Source: Candidatus Eisenbacteria bacterium
GTDB taxonomy: Bacteria > Eisenbacteria > RBG-16-71-46 > JACRLI01
NCBI GenBank assembly: GCA_016235265.1
Contig: JACRLI010000015.1
Coordinates: 265,300-312,374, forward strand
Length of the DNA stretch: 47,075 nucleotides
Reading direction: 5' to 3'
Below, in pieces: positions 23,604-31,735 of this stretch. How positions within the stretch are numbered: position 1 is the stretch's first letter; every line of letters begins with the position of its first letter. The notes beneath the pieces are model-generated. The model did not search any database. It was not told the DNA's origin and saw only the letters and a list, made by a program, of their open reading frames with translations. The position numbers and the translations under genes were made by a program.

Positions 23604-24751
23604 GAGGCGATCCCCGTCCCGCCGGCGGTCAGCACCTTCTGCGCGGCCTTGAGCCCGGCGCCGCCCGGGGCGGCGTGGCCCAGGGAGAGCAACGAGTCCT
23701 CGATGGCTCCCACCACGGCGAGGATGTCCGCCGGGCAGTACACGCCCAGGTGGCCGATGCGGAACACCTTGCCCTTCAGCTGGTCCTGGCCGTTGGCCAT
23801 GCGCATGCCGTGGCGGCCCAGCACCGCCTTGATCAGCGCGTCCGAGGTGATCCCCGCCGGCGCCACCACGGTGGTGAGCGCGTCGCTGGGCACCTGGGGA
23901 TAGATCTCGAGCCCCAGCGCGACCATGGCCGCGCGCGTGGCGGCGGCGTTGCGCGCGTGCCGCGCCCAGATGTTCTCGATTCCCTCGGCGCGCATGCGGT
24001 CCAGCGTAACCAGCAGGGAACGCACCAGCGAAATCGGGGGCGTGAACGCGGTGTCGCCGGATTCGCAGGCCTTCAGATTGCGGGCGAAGTCGAAGTAGAA
24101 GCGCGGCGTGGGGCACTTCGCCGCGGTCTCGCGGGCCCGCGCGCTCACCGAGAGAAACGCCAGCCCGGGCGCGATCATGAAGCCCTTCTGCGATCCGCCC
24201 ACGGCCACGTCCACACCCCAGTCCTTCACCTTGAGCTCCATCGCACCCAGCGAGGTGATGCCATCCACGACGAACAGCGCGCCGGCCTCGCGCGCGGCCG
24301 CGGCCAGCTCGCGAACGTCGTTGCGCACCCCGGTGGAGGTCTCGCTGTGCGTGGCGAACAGCACCTTCACCCCGGGGTTGGCCTGCAGCGCCGCGCGCAC
24401 CGCGGCCACGTCGGTGGGCCGACCCCACTCCACCGGGATGTCCACCGCCTTCGCGCCGCACACCTTCGCCAGCGCCAGCCAGCGGTCGCCGAACTTGCCG
24501 CCGCGCGCCACCGCCACCGTGTCGCCGGGGCCCACCAGGTTCACCACCGCGGCTTCCATGGCGCCGGTGCCGGAGCAACCGAACATCAGCACCGGATCGT
24601 CGGTCTGGAAGACGTAGCGCAGGCCCTCGAGGGCGCGCGCCAGCTCGGCGCGGAACTCGGGCGTGCGATGGTGGATCAGCGGCCGCGATTCGGCCAGCAG
24701 GGCTTCGGGCGGCACCTCGACGGGACCGGGAGTGAACAGGCGTTCGCTCAT
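23600..24751 (-). CDS. Class V PLP aminotransferase (serine-pathway/alanine-glyoxylate type)
   Basis: The 383-residue enzyme is a class V aminotransferase with the PLP lysine K189 in AVGGSQKGF, the FGCSGTGAMEAAVVN phosphate-binding turn at about 57-71 and FVVDGITSLGA at about 160-170. It belongs to the alanine-glyoxylate/serine-pyruvate group, not the classical SerC group. In some bacteria and archaea this group serves as phosphoserine aminotransferase when next to serA, which is the case here. The ATG at 24751 has AAGGA upstream. The pathway role is inference from the coupling with SerA. Confidence 0.88.
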   Translation of the reverse strand: MSERLFTPGPVEVPPEALLAESRPLIHHRTPEFRAELARALEGLRYVFQTDDPVLMFGCSGTGAMEAAVVNLVGPGDTVAVARGGKFGDRWLALAKVCGAKAVDIPVEWGRPTDVAAVRAALQANPGVKVLFATHSETSTGVRNDVRELAAAAREAGALFVVDGITSLGAMELKVKDWGVDVAVGGSQKGFMIAPGLAFLSVSARARETAAKCPTPRFYFDFARNLKACESGDTAFTPPISLVRSLLVTLDRMRAEGIENIWARHARNAAATRAAMVALGLEIYPQVPSDALTTVVAPAGITSDALIKAVLGRHGMRMANGQDQLKGKVFRIGHLGVYCPADILAVVGAIEDSLLSLGHAAPGGAGLKAAQKVLTAGGTGIAS

Positions 24752-24801
24752 GGGGCAGGCTTCCTTTCGCGCGGCGAGTCTAGCAGCAAACACGGCCTTC
24801 C

Positions 24802-25674
24802 CTAGAAGAAATGCACCAGCAGCTCGTGCAGCGATTCGATCCGAAGGTCCACGCCCTCGGGCGGGCCCTCGGGGCAGCGGCGATGCGGGTCCATCAGCAC
24901 GCCGTGCCGCACGGCGGTGGCGGCGCGCCGCGCCAGGCGGATGTCGCCTTCGGGCGAGTCGCCCACGGCGATCACGAAGCCGCCGCTCTCGAGCGGCACC
25001 TCGCGCAGCACCATCTCGTAGAACTCCGGGCCGGTCTTCTCGTACGGGTCGCCGATCACCAGCCGCTCCACCCACGGCCGGACGGGGGCGAGCAGTCCCT
25101 CCAGGCGGCGGCGCTTGGCGTCGCGCGAGGCGCGCGGGTCGTAGCGCCAGCCGGTCTCCGCCGGCTGCAGTCGCGAATCGGAACTGGTCACCAGCGCCAC
25201 GCGGTATCCGCCGGCGTGCAGCTCGTGCAACGTGGGCGGCACGTCCTCGTACAGTCGCTGCGCGCCGCCCAGCGCGGTCCAGTATTCCCCGGCGGCCTCC
25301 GCCAGCGCTTCGCGCGGCAGCCGCGCTCCAGCCTCGTCGGCGGCCATCTCCAGCCAGATCTCGCGGGACCAGCGCGAGGGCCGCGGGCCCTCGGACGCCA
25401 CCTGCGCCAGCCGCCTCTCCGCCTCCGCCTGGAATGCCTGCCCGGCGGCCGTCGGCGGCCGGAGCCAGCCCAGGAACGAGATCTGAAAGCCGCGATCGAA
25501 GGTGGACGTGAACTTCGATGCACGATTCTCACCCACGTGCCGGCGCGCCCAGTGTTCCACCGCGCGCAGGCCGGCGGGGTGAGCCGAGGTGAAGTCGAGG
25601 ATGGTGTCGTCCACGTCCAGCCACAACAGCGGCGCCGGCCCGGAGCCTTTCAGGATTCGGTGGAGAGGAGGCAT
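24802..25674 (-). CDS. HAD-superfamily hydrolase
   Basis: The 290-residue protein has all four HAD motifs. These are LWLDVDDTILDF (nucleophile D20, acid/base D22), VTSSDS near 150, a conserved Lys in the YEKTG segment near 208 and AVGDSPEGD near 230. The large helical cap at about 30-130 is of the C1 type. It should be a cytoplasmic phosphatase of small molecules. Its place upstream of serine-pathway genes makes phosphoserine a possible substrate, but the sequence does not resemble SerB closely enough to say so. The ATG at 25674 has AAGGA seven bases upstream. The stop is 50 bases before the aminotransferase start. Confidence 0.82.
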   Translation of the reverse strand: MPPLHRILKGSGPAPLLWLDVDDTILDFTSAHPAGLRAVEHWARRHVGENRASKFTSTFDRGFQISFLGWLRPPTAAGQAFQAEAERRLAQVASEGPRPSRWSREIWLEMAADEAGARLPREALAEAAGEYWTALGGAQRLYEDVPPTLHELHAGGYRVALVTSSDSRLQPAETGWRYDPRASRDAKRRRLEGLLAPVRPWVERLVIGDPYEKTGPEFYEMVLREVPLESGGFVIAVGDSPEGDIRLARRAATAVRHGVLMDPHRRCPEGPPEGVDLRIESLHELLVHFF

Positions 25675-25746
25675 GGAAGTCCTTGGGGATACCCGGGTTG
25701 ACCATTCGGACCGAAGCCCGGCGACGGGCCGTGGCGGCAAAGAAAT

Positions 25747-25772
25747 GCGGGGCGGCCGGGCGGCCGCCCCGC
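25747..25772 (-). terminator. Hairpin terminator after the second secreted paralogue
   Basis: An 11-bp perfect stem (GCGGGGCGGCC and complement) with a 4-base loop lies 22 bases past the stop codon at 25795 and is followed on the minus strand by ATTTCTTT. Confidence 0.8.
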
Positions 25773-25794
25773 GAACATCCCGCGAAACGGAGTC

Positions 25795-28548
25795 TCAGCT
25801 CCCGCGCACCAGGAGCATCTTACGCGAAATCACCCGCCCCAGCGAGGTGGCCCGCGCGAAGTAGATGCCGCTTCCGGCAGGCACGCCTTCACGGGTCCGC
25901 CCGTCCCAGCGCAGCTCCATGCCGCCACGCGGCGCACGGCCGCGGAAGAGCTCGGCCACGCACCGGCCCGAGACGTCGTAGACGGCTGCATCCACGTCCG
26001 CGGAGAACTCCAGCGAGAGGAAGATGCGCGTGGAGAATGTGAACGGGTTGGGCCGGTTGGGCTGCAATCGCATCTCGCCCGGTCCGCTGAGGGACAGTGC
26101 CGAGCCCACCTGGCCCACGCGCAGGAGCACCGCGTCCGGGCCGGCGAACTGGGCCTCCGATATCCTCACGCTCCCGGAGCGTTCCACACCGGGCTTCAAC
26201 CGGAGGTGCGCAACGACCTCGATGGGCTCGCCCGCTGAGAGCCGGCTCACCGCCCCCGACCGCGCGAGGCCCACGAGCACGCGGCTGTACCGCACGCTCG
26301 TGGCGTACAGCCAGGATCCGGCCTCCCCGGAGATATCGACCGAGCTCACCTCGTAGGTCTCGGGCGGATAGAGGAGCGCCACGCGCGCACCTCCCAACTC
26401 CCCCAGGCCGGAGAGCCGCATGGTCACGTTCTCGCCCGCGGCGGTCATCACCGGAGGATCGAGCTCCAGCCGGACTCCAGGCGCGGGCCGCAGCGCGGCA
26501 CTGTCCACGAAGCATGCGCCGCAACTCCGATCGGTGAGGATCCGGCGAATACAGCAGCGCACGTCGCCGACATCGAACAGGCTGTCCCGGGTGCAATCCA
26601 GGCGGCCCGCGGCGGAGTCCGGACACGTGGCGATGCCCGCGGCGCACTGGGCCATGAGGGTAAGGTCGCGCACGTCGAGGATCCCGTCCGAATTGTAGTC
26701 GCACGGCTCGGAGGCGCGGATCAGGAATGCGTCGGGGAACATGGGCTCCCCGGGGGAAAGATGGCATTCGCCCGCCCACCGGCTCGATCCGTCCGTGGCC
26801 GACAGGCTGTTCAGGTAGAGCGAGGTGAGCGACTCCAGGGCGATGTCGGAGTCGGCCGCGACGGTGACTCTCAGGATCGCGGACGCGGGCTCGCCAGCAG
26901 GTGTTGCCGGGATGGACCGGCCGCCGGGAGCAGTGAGCTTGAATGAGATGCCCCCCCATTCGGCGTTCGTTTCCAGGCGCATTCCCGCGGCCGGCCCGAT
27001 GGCCTCGACTCGGACGAGTCGAATTCCACTGGGGCTGTGACTCGACGTGCCTGCCGACACCACGTCGAACTCCCCCCAGAGCTCCGCGAGAGCCATCGGT
27101 GACCGCACGGCCAGGTCCGCGGTCACGCTCTGACCGCGCTCGAGGAGGACGTCCTGACCCGGGCTGGTCCCGGGGCGGACCCAGGTGCCGCGCAGGCAGT
27201 CGCCTTTCCGGCAGGAATCGGAGACCACGAAACTCAGGCTGTCGGCAAAGAGGTTTCCGGGCTGGACGCTCAGCCCGCAGGACACTCGGGCCACCTGGAC
27301 CGTGAGCGCGGTGGGCCCCGCTGGCTGCGGTGGGAGCATCGCATAGGCGTTCCAGTACGCCGAGCGGCGGGCCGATCCTCCGATGGGGCATGCGCCATCG
27401 TCCACCACCAGGCGCACGATTGGCGGCCTGCCGGGCCCCTGCGAGAGCAACTCGGTCCACAGCAGGGAGTGACGATCATCAGGGAACTCCCCGCGTATCG
27501 AGACAGGGAGGCTGTCTCCCGAGGAGTAGCAGTGGCCGTCCCCCCGCTCTGTGGGCCAGGACCCCACGACTGCGCCCAGCACGTAAGGCAGGTGGCCGGG
27601 GGTCACGGGGGGGTCGCCAGCCACCACCCGGAACGGCACGCGCGCGGTCCACACTTCGGGCGCAGGAGGGACTGCCGCTGCGAGGGGCAGCGTCTCCCGA
27701 CCCGACTGCGACAGCCAGCTCGGCAACCACACTTCCAGGGGCAACACATAGTCACCCGGTGGGAGTTGCCGGAAAGAGCCTAGGCAGGACCATCTCGAGA
27801 ACGTGGTGTCGCATTGCGTGGCTCCTCCAGCGATCGTCACGAAAAGGGTCGGGAGCACCGGCGTCCCGTCGGAGAAGTTCCACCCTCCCCATCCGGCGCC
27901 CCGATACCTCCAACCGCAGGTGCTGGGCACATGCCCGGCCAGTGAGATCGTGACGCGCTCATCCGGGCGCACGATCGCGGGTCCCGGCCAGGCCGCCGAA
28001 TTCCCGATGGCTATGCGATCGAGGAACGGTATCGGAGACCCAGGGGTCGAATCACAGTGATCCTCGACGTGGAAGGACACGGCCCCGGTCCCCCACAGGT
28101 CTGTAATTGGCTCCGCATGGTCGTAGGCCTGGAATTCAACATTGAGGCTGTAGTCGCCCGGTGTGAGTGCCGGAAGCGTCACGCCTCCTCCCCATGGAGT
28201 CAGCACGTCGCCACCATAGTTGAACTCGAAGTGTGCCACGATGCGCAGCGTCGGCAATGCCGGCCGTTCCTGGGAGCCATAGACTCCCGCGATCAACTCC
28301 GCGTGGTCAAAATGCCAGTTCAGATCCGGAAACCAGCCGCTGAACGCGACCGGAATGGGCAGGTGCGGACACACCACCGTCCGGTTGGGATCCGGAAGCG
28401 TGGGGCCGCCGACCCACACCGACTCGACATAGCCGACCACACTTCCACGCCAACCGGAATCCGGCGCGGCGGTTGCACCTGCAGCAGCGCCCGCACTCAC
28501 CTGGACTGCCACGAGGACAACGAGAAGGACCTGCGGCCAGGACCTCAT
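25795..28548 (-). CDS. Large secreted protein with cohesin-like, dockerin-like and FlgD-Ig sorting domains (paralogue 2)
   Basis: The 917-residue product has a GGGAGGGAG site and a signal peptide (about 1-27). The N-terminal 450 residues contain repeated beta modules with LPxLxx, PGDY and cysteine motifs. A dockerin-like pair of calcium loops starts at CDYNSDGILDVRDLTLM (about 635-690). It is followed by a cohesin-like beta domain (RLELDPPVMTAAGENVTMRL, about 708-820). The last 85 residues are a FlgD-Ig-like domain beginning PNRPNPF and ending SRKMLLVRGS. Such tails are known in FCB bacteria as export or surface-sorting signals. The last 24 residues are identical to those of the upstream paralogue. 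A hairpin separates the two genes. Ligand and role are unknown. Confidence 0.8.
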   Translation of the reverse strand: MRSWPQVLLVVLVAVQVSAGAAAGATAAPDSGWRGSVVGYVESVWVGGPTLPDPNRTVVCPHLPIPVAFSGWFPDLNWHFDHAELIAGVYGSQERPALPTLRIVAHFEFNYGGDVLTPWGGGVTLPALTPGDYSLNVEFQAYDHAEPITDLWGTGAVSFHVEDHCDSTPGSPIPFLDRIAIGNSAAWPGPAIVRPDERVTISLAGHVPSTCGWRYRGAGWGGWNFSDGTPVLPTLFVTIAGGATQCDTTFSRWSCLGSFRQLPPGDYVLPLEVWLPSWLSQSGRETLPLAAAVPPAPEVWTARVPFRVVAGDPPVTPGHLPYVLGAVVGSWPTERGDGHCYSSGDSLPVSIRGEFPDDRHSLLWTELLSQGPGRPPIVRLVVDDGACPIGGSARRSAYWNAYAMLPPQPAGPTALTVQVARVSCGLSVQPGNLFADSLSFVVSDSCRKGDCLRGTWVRPGTSPGQDVLLERGQSVTADLAVRSPMALAELWGEFDVVSAGTSSHSPSGIRLVRVEAIGPAAGMRLETNAEWGGISFKLTAPGGRSIPATPAGEPASAILRVTVAADSDIALESLTSLYLNSLSATDGSSRWAGECHLSPGEPMFPDAFLIRASEPCDYNSDGILDVRDLTLMAQCAAGIATCPDSAAGRLDCTRDSLFDVGDVRCCIRRILTDRSCGACFVDSAALRPAPGVRLELDPPVMTAAGENVTMRLSGLGELGGARVALLYPPETYEVSSVDISGEAGSWLYATSVRYSRVLVGLARSGAVSRLSAGEPIEVVAHLRLKPGVERSGSVRISEAQFAGPDAVLLRVGQVGSALSLSGPGEMRLQPNRPNPFTFSTRIFLSLEFSADVDAAVYDVSGRCVAELFRGRAPRGGMELRWDGRTREGVPAGSGIYFARATSLGRVISRKMLLVRGS

Positions 28549-28581
28549 GCTTCTCCCTCCCGGGATCGATGGGAGACGGCA

Positions 28582-28607
28582 GCGGGGCGGCCGGGAGGCC
28601 GCCCCGC
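28582..28607 (-). terminator. Intercistronic hairpin between the two secreted paralogues
   Basis: The same 11-bp stem as at 25747 (GCGGGGCGGCC, loop GGGA, complement) lies 23 bases after the stop of the first paralogue and about 30 bases before the ribosome site of the second. No separate promoter is evident for the second gene, so the hairpin may attenuate read-through. Confidence 0.6.
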
Positions 28608-28629
28608 GCACTCATGGCGGAATGGGACT

Positions 28630-31416
28630 TCAGCTCCCGCGCACCAGCAGCATCTTGCGCGAAATCACCCGGCCGAGCGAAGTGGCCCGCGCGAAGTAGA
28701 TGCCGTTGGACGCGTACGCCCCTTCGGACACGCGCGCGTCCCAGCCGAACGGGTGGCTGCCCGCCGCCAGGCGGCCGCGGAAGAGCGTGGCCACCCGACG
28801 ACCCGTGACATCGAACACTCCCACGTCCACGTCGGAGTCCTGGTCCAGCTCCAGCGAGAAGCGGGTGGCGGTGGAGAACGGGTTGGGCCGGTTGGTGGAG
28901 AGCGACAGCCGCGGCGGGGCCACGATCCATTGCGGCTCCGTGCCCAGGCTCACCGTGAGCGGCACGCCGTCGGGGCCGCTGAACTGGCTGCCGGCCACCG
29001 CCAGCTGGCCGCCATGCGAGGCGCCCGGCTTGAGCGTGAGGCGCAGCACCATGTCGAGCGGCCCTCCGGCCGCGGCCCGCGCCTTCGCGAGCGCCCCCGC
29101 GGTGATCAGGGCAATCCGCACCTTGCCGTCCTTCACCTGGTAGAGGTGCAGCCAGTTGGCCGCATCCCCCGGGAAGTCCATGCTCGCGACGTCGTAGCGA
29201 TCGGACGGGTAGCTCACCTCGAGCTTCGCCGCGCCCACGCGCGAGCCTCCCGCCAGGTGCATGGTCAGCTCGGCGCCGGTGGAACTCTTCACCGGGGTGT
29301 CGAAGGAGAGCTTCACGTCCGGCTCGGAGCGCCAGCCGGAGTCCGGCACGCACTCGGGGCATCCCCCGCCGGTGTCCAGCAGCATGCCCGTGGCGCAGCA
29401 CACCACGTCGTCGATCGTGAGCGTCGCGGAGTGACTGCAGCCGGCGCGGGCCACGGCACTGTCCGGGCACGTCCCTTCCCCGTTGATGCAGCGCACCATC
29501 AGCACCAGGTCGCGCACGTCGGAGGCCCCGTCGGTGTTGAGGTCGCAGGGGTCGTCCAGGCAGATGGTGAACGCGTTGTAGTACATGTCCAGGCGCTCGT
29601 AGGGCGGGGGCATGCACTCCGTCACCCCGCCGCCGATCGAATCGGCGCCCAGCAACTGCCCCGCGGTCAGGAACATCCGTTTCGTGTTGGAGGCCACACC
29701 CACGAGATCGGTGTCCGGGTAGAGCGTCACCCGCAGGATCTCCGGCGCGGCCTGGCCCGTCCTGGTGGCCGGGATGAGCGCACCGTGCTCCGCGTACATC
29801 ACGAACTTCACGCCCTCCGCCGTGCGGTTCCAGCTGAGGTGCATCCCGGAGGCCGGCCCCACGGCCTCGATCTTCTGCACGAACATGCCCGGCGGGTAGA
29901 GCATCAGCGTGCCCTGCAGGCCCGCGAGCGCCACCGGGGAGCGGGCGGTGAAGCCGGCCTCCACGGTGCGGCCGGGCGCGGCGTGAGCGTCGCACAGCAC
30001 GTTGCTGGAGGTGTGGACCCATCCGCCGGTCAGGCATTTGGATCCGGGGCAGTCGTTGGACACCTGGAATGGGAACGTCGCGCGGTACTGGGGGGGCAGG
30101 TTGTCAGGGTCCCCGCAGCGGAGCTGCTGTTCAACGACCTCCAGGGAATAGCGGAGCGCCGGGAGGGCCGGGAGCATCACCCGCGCCTCCCATGGCCGGG
30201 CCTGCATGAGGCAGGGCACCCGGGTGCAGTCCCCGTCGTTGATCACGATCCGCAGCGTCGGCGGCCAGGGCAGCGGGCCCATGCTCGCCGACGGGATCAC
30301 ATCCACGCGCCGCAGCGAGATGCAACTGTGCGGGAACGTGCCCCGGATGAGCACCGGGATGCTGTCACCGGCGGCGACGCAGCCGGCGTTCATGTAGTCC
30401 GTGAACTCCGGACCGATCACGACCTGGTCCACGTAGGGCAGCGGACCGGACGGCGGCGGCGTTGGCACCACCGTGGAATCGCACGACTTGCTCACCGCGA
30501 AGGCGAAGCCGGCGGTGAACACGCTCTCCACCACCCCCGCCGCGGACGGGAAACGCATGACCAGCTGCATCGGCAGCTGGTAGCGCCCGGGTGGCAGGCC
30601 GGGGAAGAACACCTGTCCGGCGAAGGGCTTGAGCCACAGCGGGCAGGCGCCACCCTGGTCGCGGCGCACGATCACGCGCACGATCGGCAAGCAAGGCGCG
30701 GCAAAGCAGAGGACCGTCTGCAGCTCGATCCGCTCGAGACTCCAGCAGCCGTCATTGAAGTGACCATCCACGTACACCGGGAACGAATCCCCGGGGCATA
30801 CCGTGGGCACGGTGGGATCCACCGGGCTGGGCCAGCCGATCCGCACGTTCTCCACGAACGGCAGCGGGCCCGGCGTGGGCACCGGGGGCGGCGGGATGGT
30901 GGAATCGCAGGCCGGGGACACGAAGAAGGTGTGCATCGTCTCGTAGGTGCCCTGCCTCGGGCCGTCGAGCACCACCTCGACCAGCTTCACAGTGAACGTG
31001 CCGGCGTTCATGGTAGGAAGGTCGAACCCCTGGCGCCATGACTTCATCATGGTGGCGCAGCCCGCCGAATCCCCGAACGGGGCCACCGAGACGGTCACGG
31101 TCAGCGGCATGGCCCCCGGCGGACTTGCGGACACCACTCGGCCGCACTGGTCCGGGAACTCGCCCAGGAGCACCAGGCGCGTGGGGCGGCCGGCGCACGG
31201 CTGGGGCGGATCCATGTAGATCCCGAGGACATAGGGCAGCGGCGGCGGCGGCGGGGCGGGCGGCCCGATGATCCCGGTGTCGCCGGGAGCGGGCCCTGTG
31301 ACCTGGGCGGCGGCGGGCATGGCGAATGCGGCCCAAGCCAGGACGGCGACCAGGGCGCACAGAGACATGCGGGCGCGAAGCCCGCGCGCGGAGACTACGG
31401 GGTGGTTCGACTTCAT
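28630..31416 (-). CDS. Large secreted protein with cohesin-like, dockerin-like and FlgD-Ig sorting domains (paralogue 1)
   Basis: The 928-residue product has an AGGAGGG site and a signal peptide (about 1-38, ending AAAQ). Three modules of about 150 residues follow, each opening LPYV and carrying a GDS.PV.I.G.F pattern with paired cysteines (about 60-180, 190-335 and 340-470). A second region includes AGFTARSPVALAGLQG. Then come a dockerin-like calcium segment (CDLNTDGASDVRDLVLMV, near 640-700), a cohesin-like domain (DVKLSFDTPVKSSTGAELTMHL, near 715-830) and a FlgD-Ig tail (NRPNPFSTATRFSLEL to the end). It is the first of two tandem paralogues with the same order of parts. It is probably a surface or matrix protein; what it binds is unknown. 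Confidence 0.82.
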   Translation of the reverse strand: MKSNHPVVSARGLRARMSLCALVAVLAWAAFAMPAAAQVTGPAPGDTGIIGPPAPPPPPLPYVLGIYMDPPQPCAGRPTRLVLLGEFPDQCGRVVSASPPGAMPLTVTVSVAPFGDSAGCATMMKSWRQGFDLPTMNAGTFTVKLVEVVLDGPRQGTYETMHTFFVSPACDSTIPPPPVPTPGPLPFVENVRIGWPSPVDPTVPTVCPGDSFPVYVDGHFNDGCWSLERIELQTVLCFAAPCLPIVRVIVRRDQGGACPLWLKPFAGQVFFPGLPPGRYQLPMQLVMRFPSAAGVVESVFTAGFAFAVSKSCDSTVVPTPPPSGPLPYVDQVVIGPEFTDYMNAGCVAAGDSIPVLIRGTFPHSCISLRRVDVIPSASMGPLPWPPTLRIVINDGDCTRVPCLMQARPWEARVMLPALPALRYSLEVVEQQLRCGDPDNLPPQYRATFPFQVSNDCPGSKCLTGGWVHTSSNVLCDAHAAPGRTVEAGFTARSPVALAGLQGTLMLYPPGMFVQKIEAVGPASGMHLSWNRTAEGVKFVMYAEHGALIPATRTGQAAPEILRVTLYPDTDLVGVASNTKRMFLTAGQLLGADSIGGGVTECMPPPYERLDMYYNAFTICLDDPCDLNTDGASDVRDLVLMVRCINGEGTCPDSAVARAGCSHSATLTIDDVVCCATGMLLDTGGGCPECVPDSGWRSEPDVKLSFDTPVKSSTGAELTMHLAGGSRVGAAKLEVSYPSDRYDVASMDFPGDAANWLHLYQVKDGKVRIALITAGALAKARAAAGGPLDMVLRLTLKPGASHGGQLAVAGSQFSGPDGVPLTVSLGTEPQWIVAPPRLSLSTNRPNPFSTATRFSLELDQDSDVDVGVFDVTGRRVATLFRGRLAAGSHPFGWDARVSEGAYASNGIYFARATSLGRVISRKMLLVRGS

Positions 31417-31735
31417 CTCAAACCCTCCTGTGGGGAACGGCCGCCGCAGCCCGGGAGGGTCACCAGGGGCTGCACATCATCACCAGCTTGGCCCTGTGTG
31501 GCATGCCGGTCAAGGGGTTCCGGAGGCCGGTGGGGCCCCGGGGCATGGGAAATCCCGCCGGGGCCTGGCCGGCCCGGGCGTGGGGAATCCCGGCGGGGCC
31601 GGCACGGACGCTTCCGCGGGCCCCAGCCGGGAGGGTTGCCCCCCAAACTCCCCCGTGTCTGGTACAATCCGAACCTGCGCCGGGTTCCCCCGGCGGCAAC
31701 ACGGCCTGCCTGAAACCCGAACCCGCGAGCGGACT
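31417..31735. other. Divergent intergenic region with one visible promoter element
   Basis: This stretch separates the secreted paralogue (minus) from the YitJ-like gene (plus). A -10 box TACAAT at 31663-31668 faces the plus-strand gene, but no good -35 is present at 17-18 bases. On the minus strand TTGACC occurs near 31512, without a good -10. GGGGCC- and CCGG-rich repeats fill the centre, and no gene is seen. Confidence 0.5.

Noticed and set aside
31494..31517. Minus-strand promoter TTGACC for the first secreted paralogue
   Set aside because: The -35 is good, but the bases at 17-18 spacing (CAAGCT) are a poor -10.
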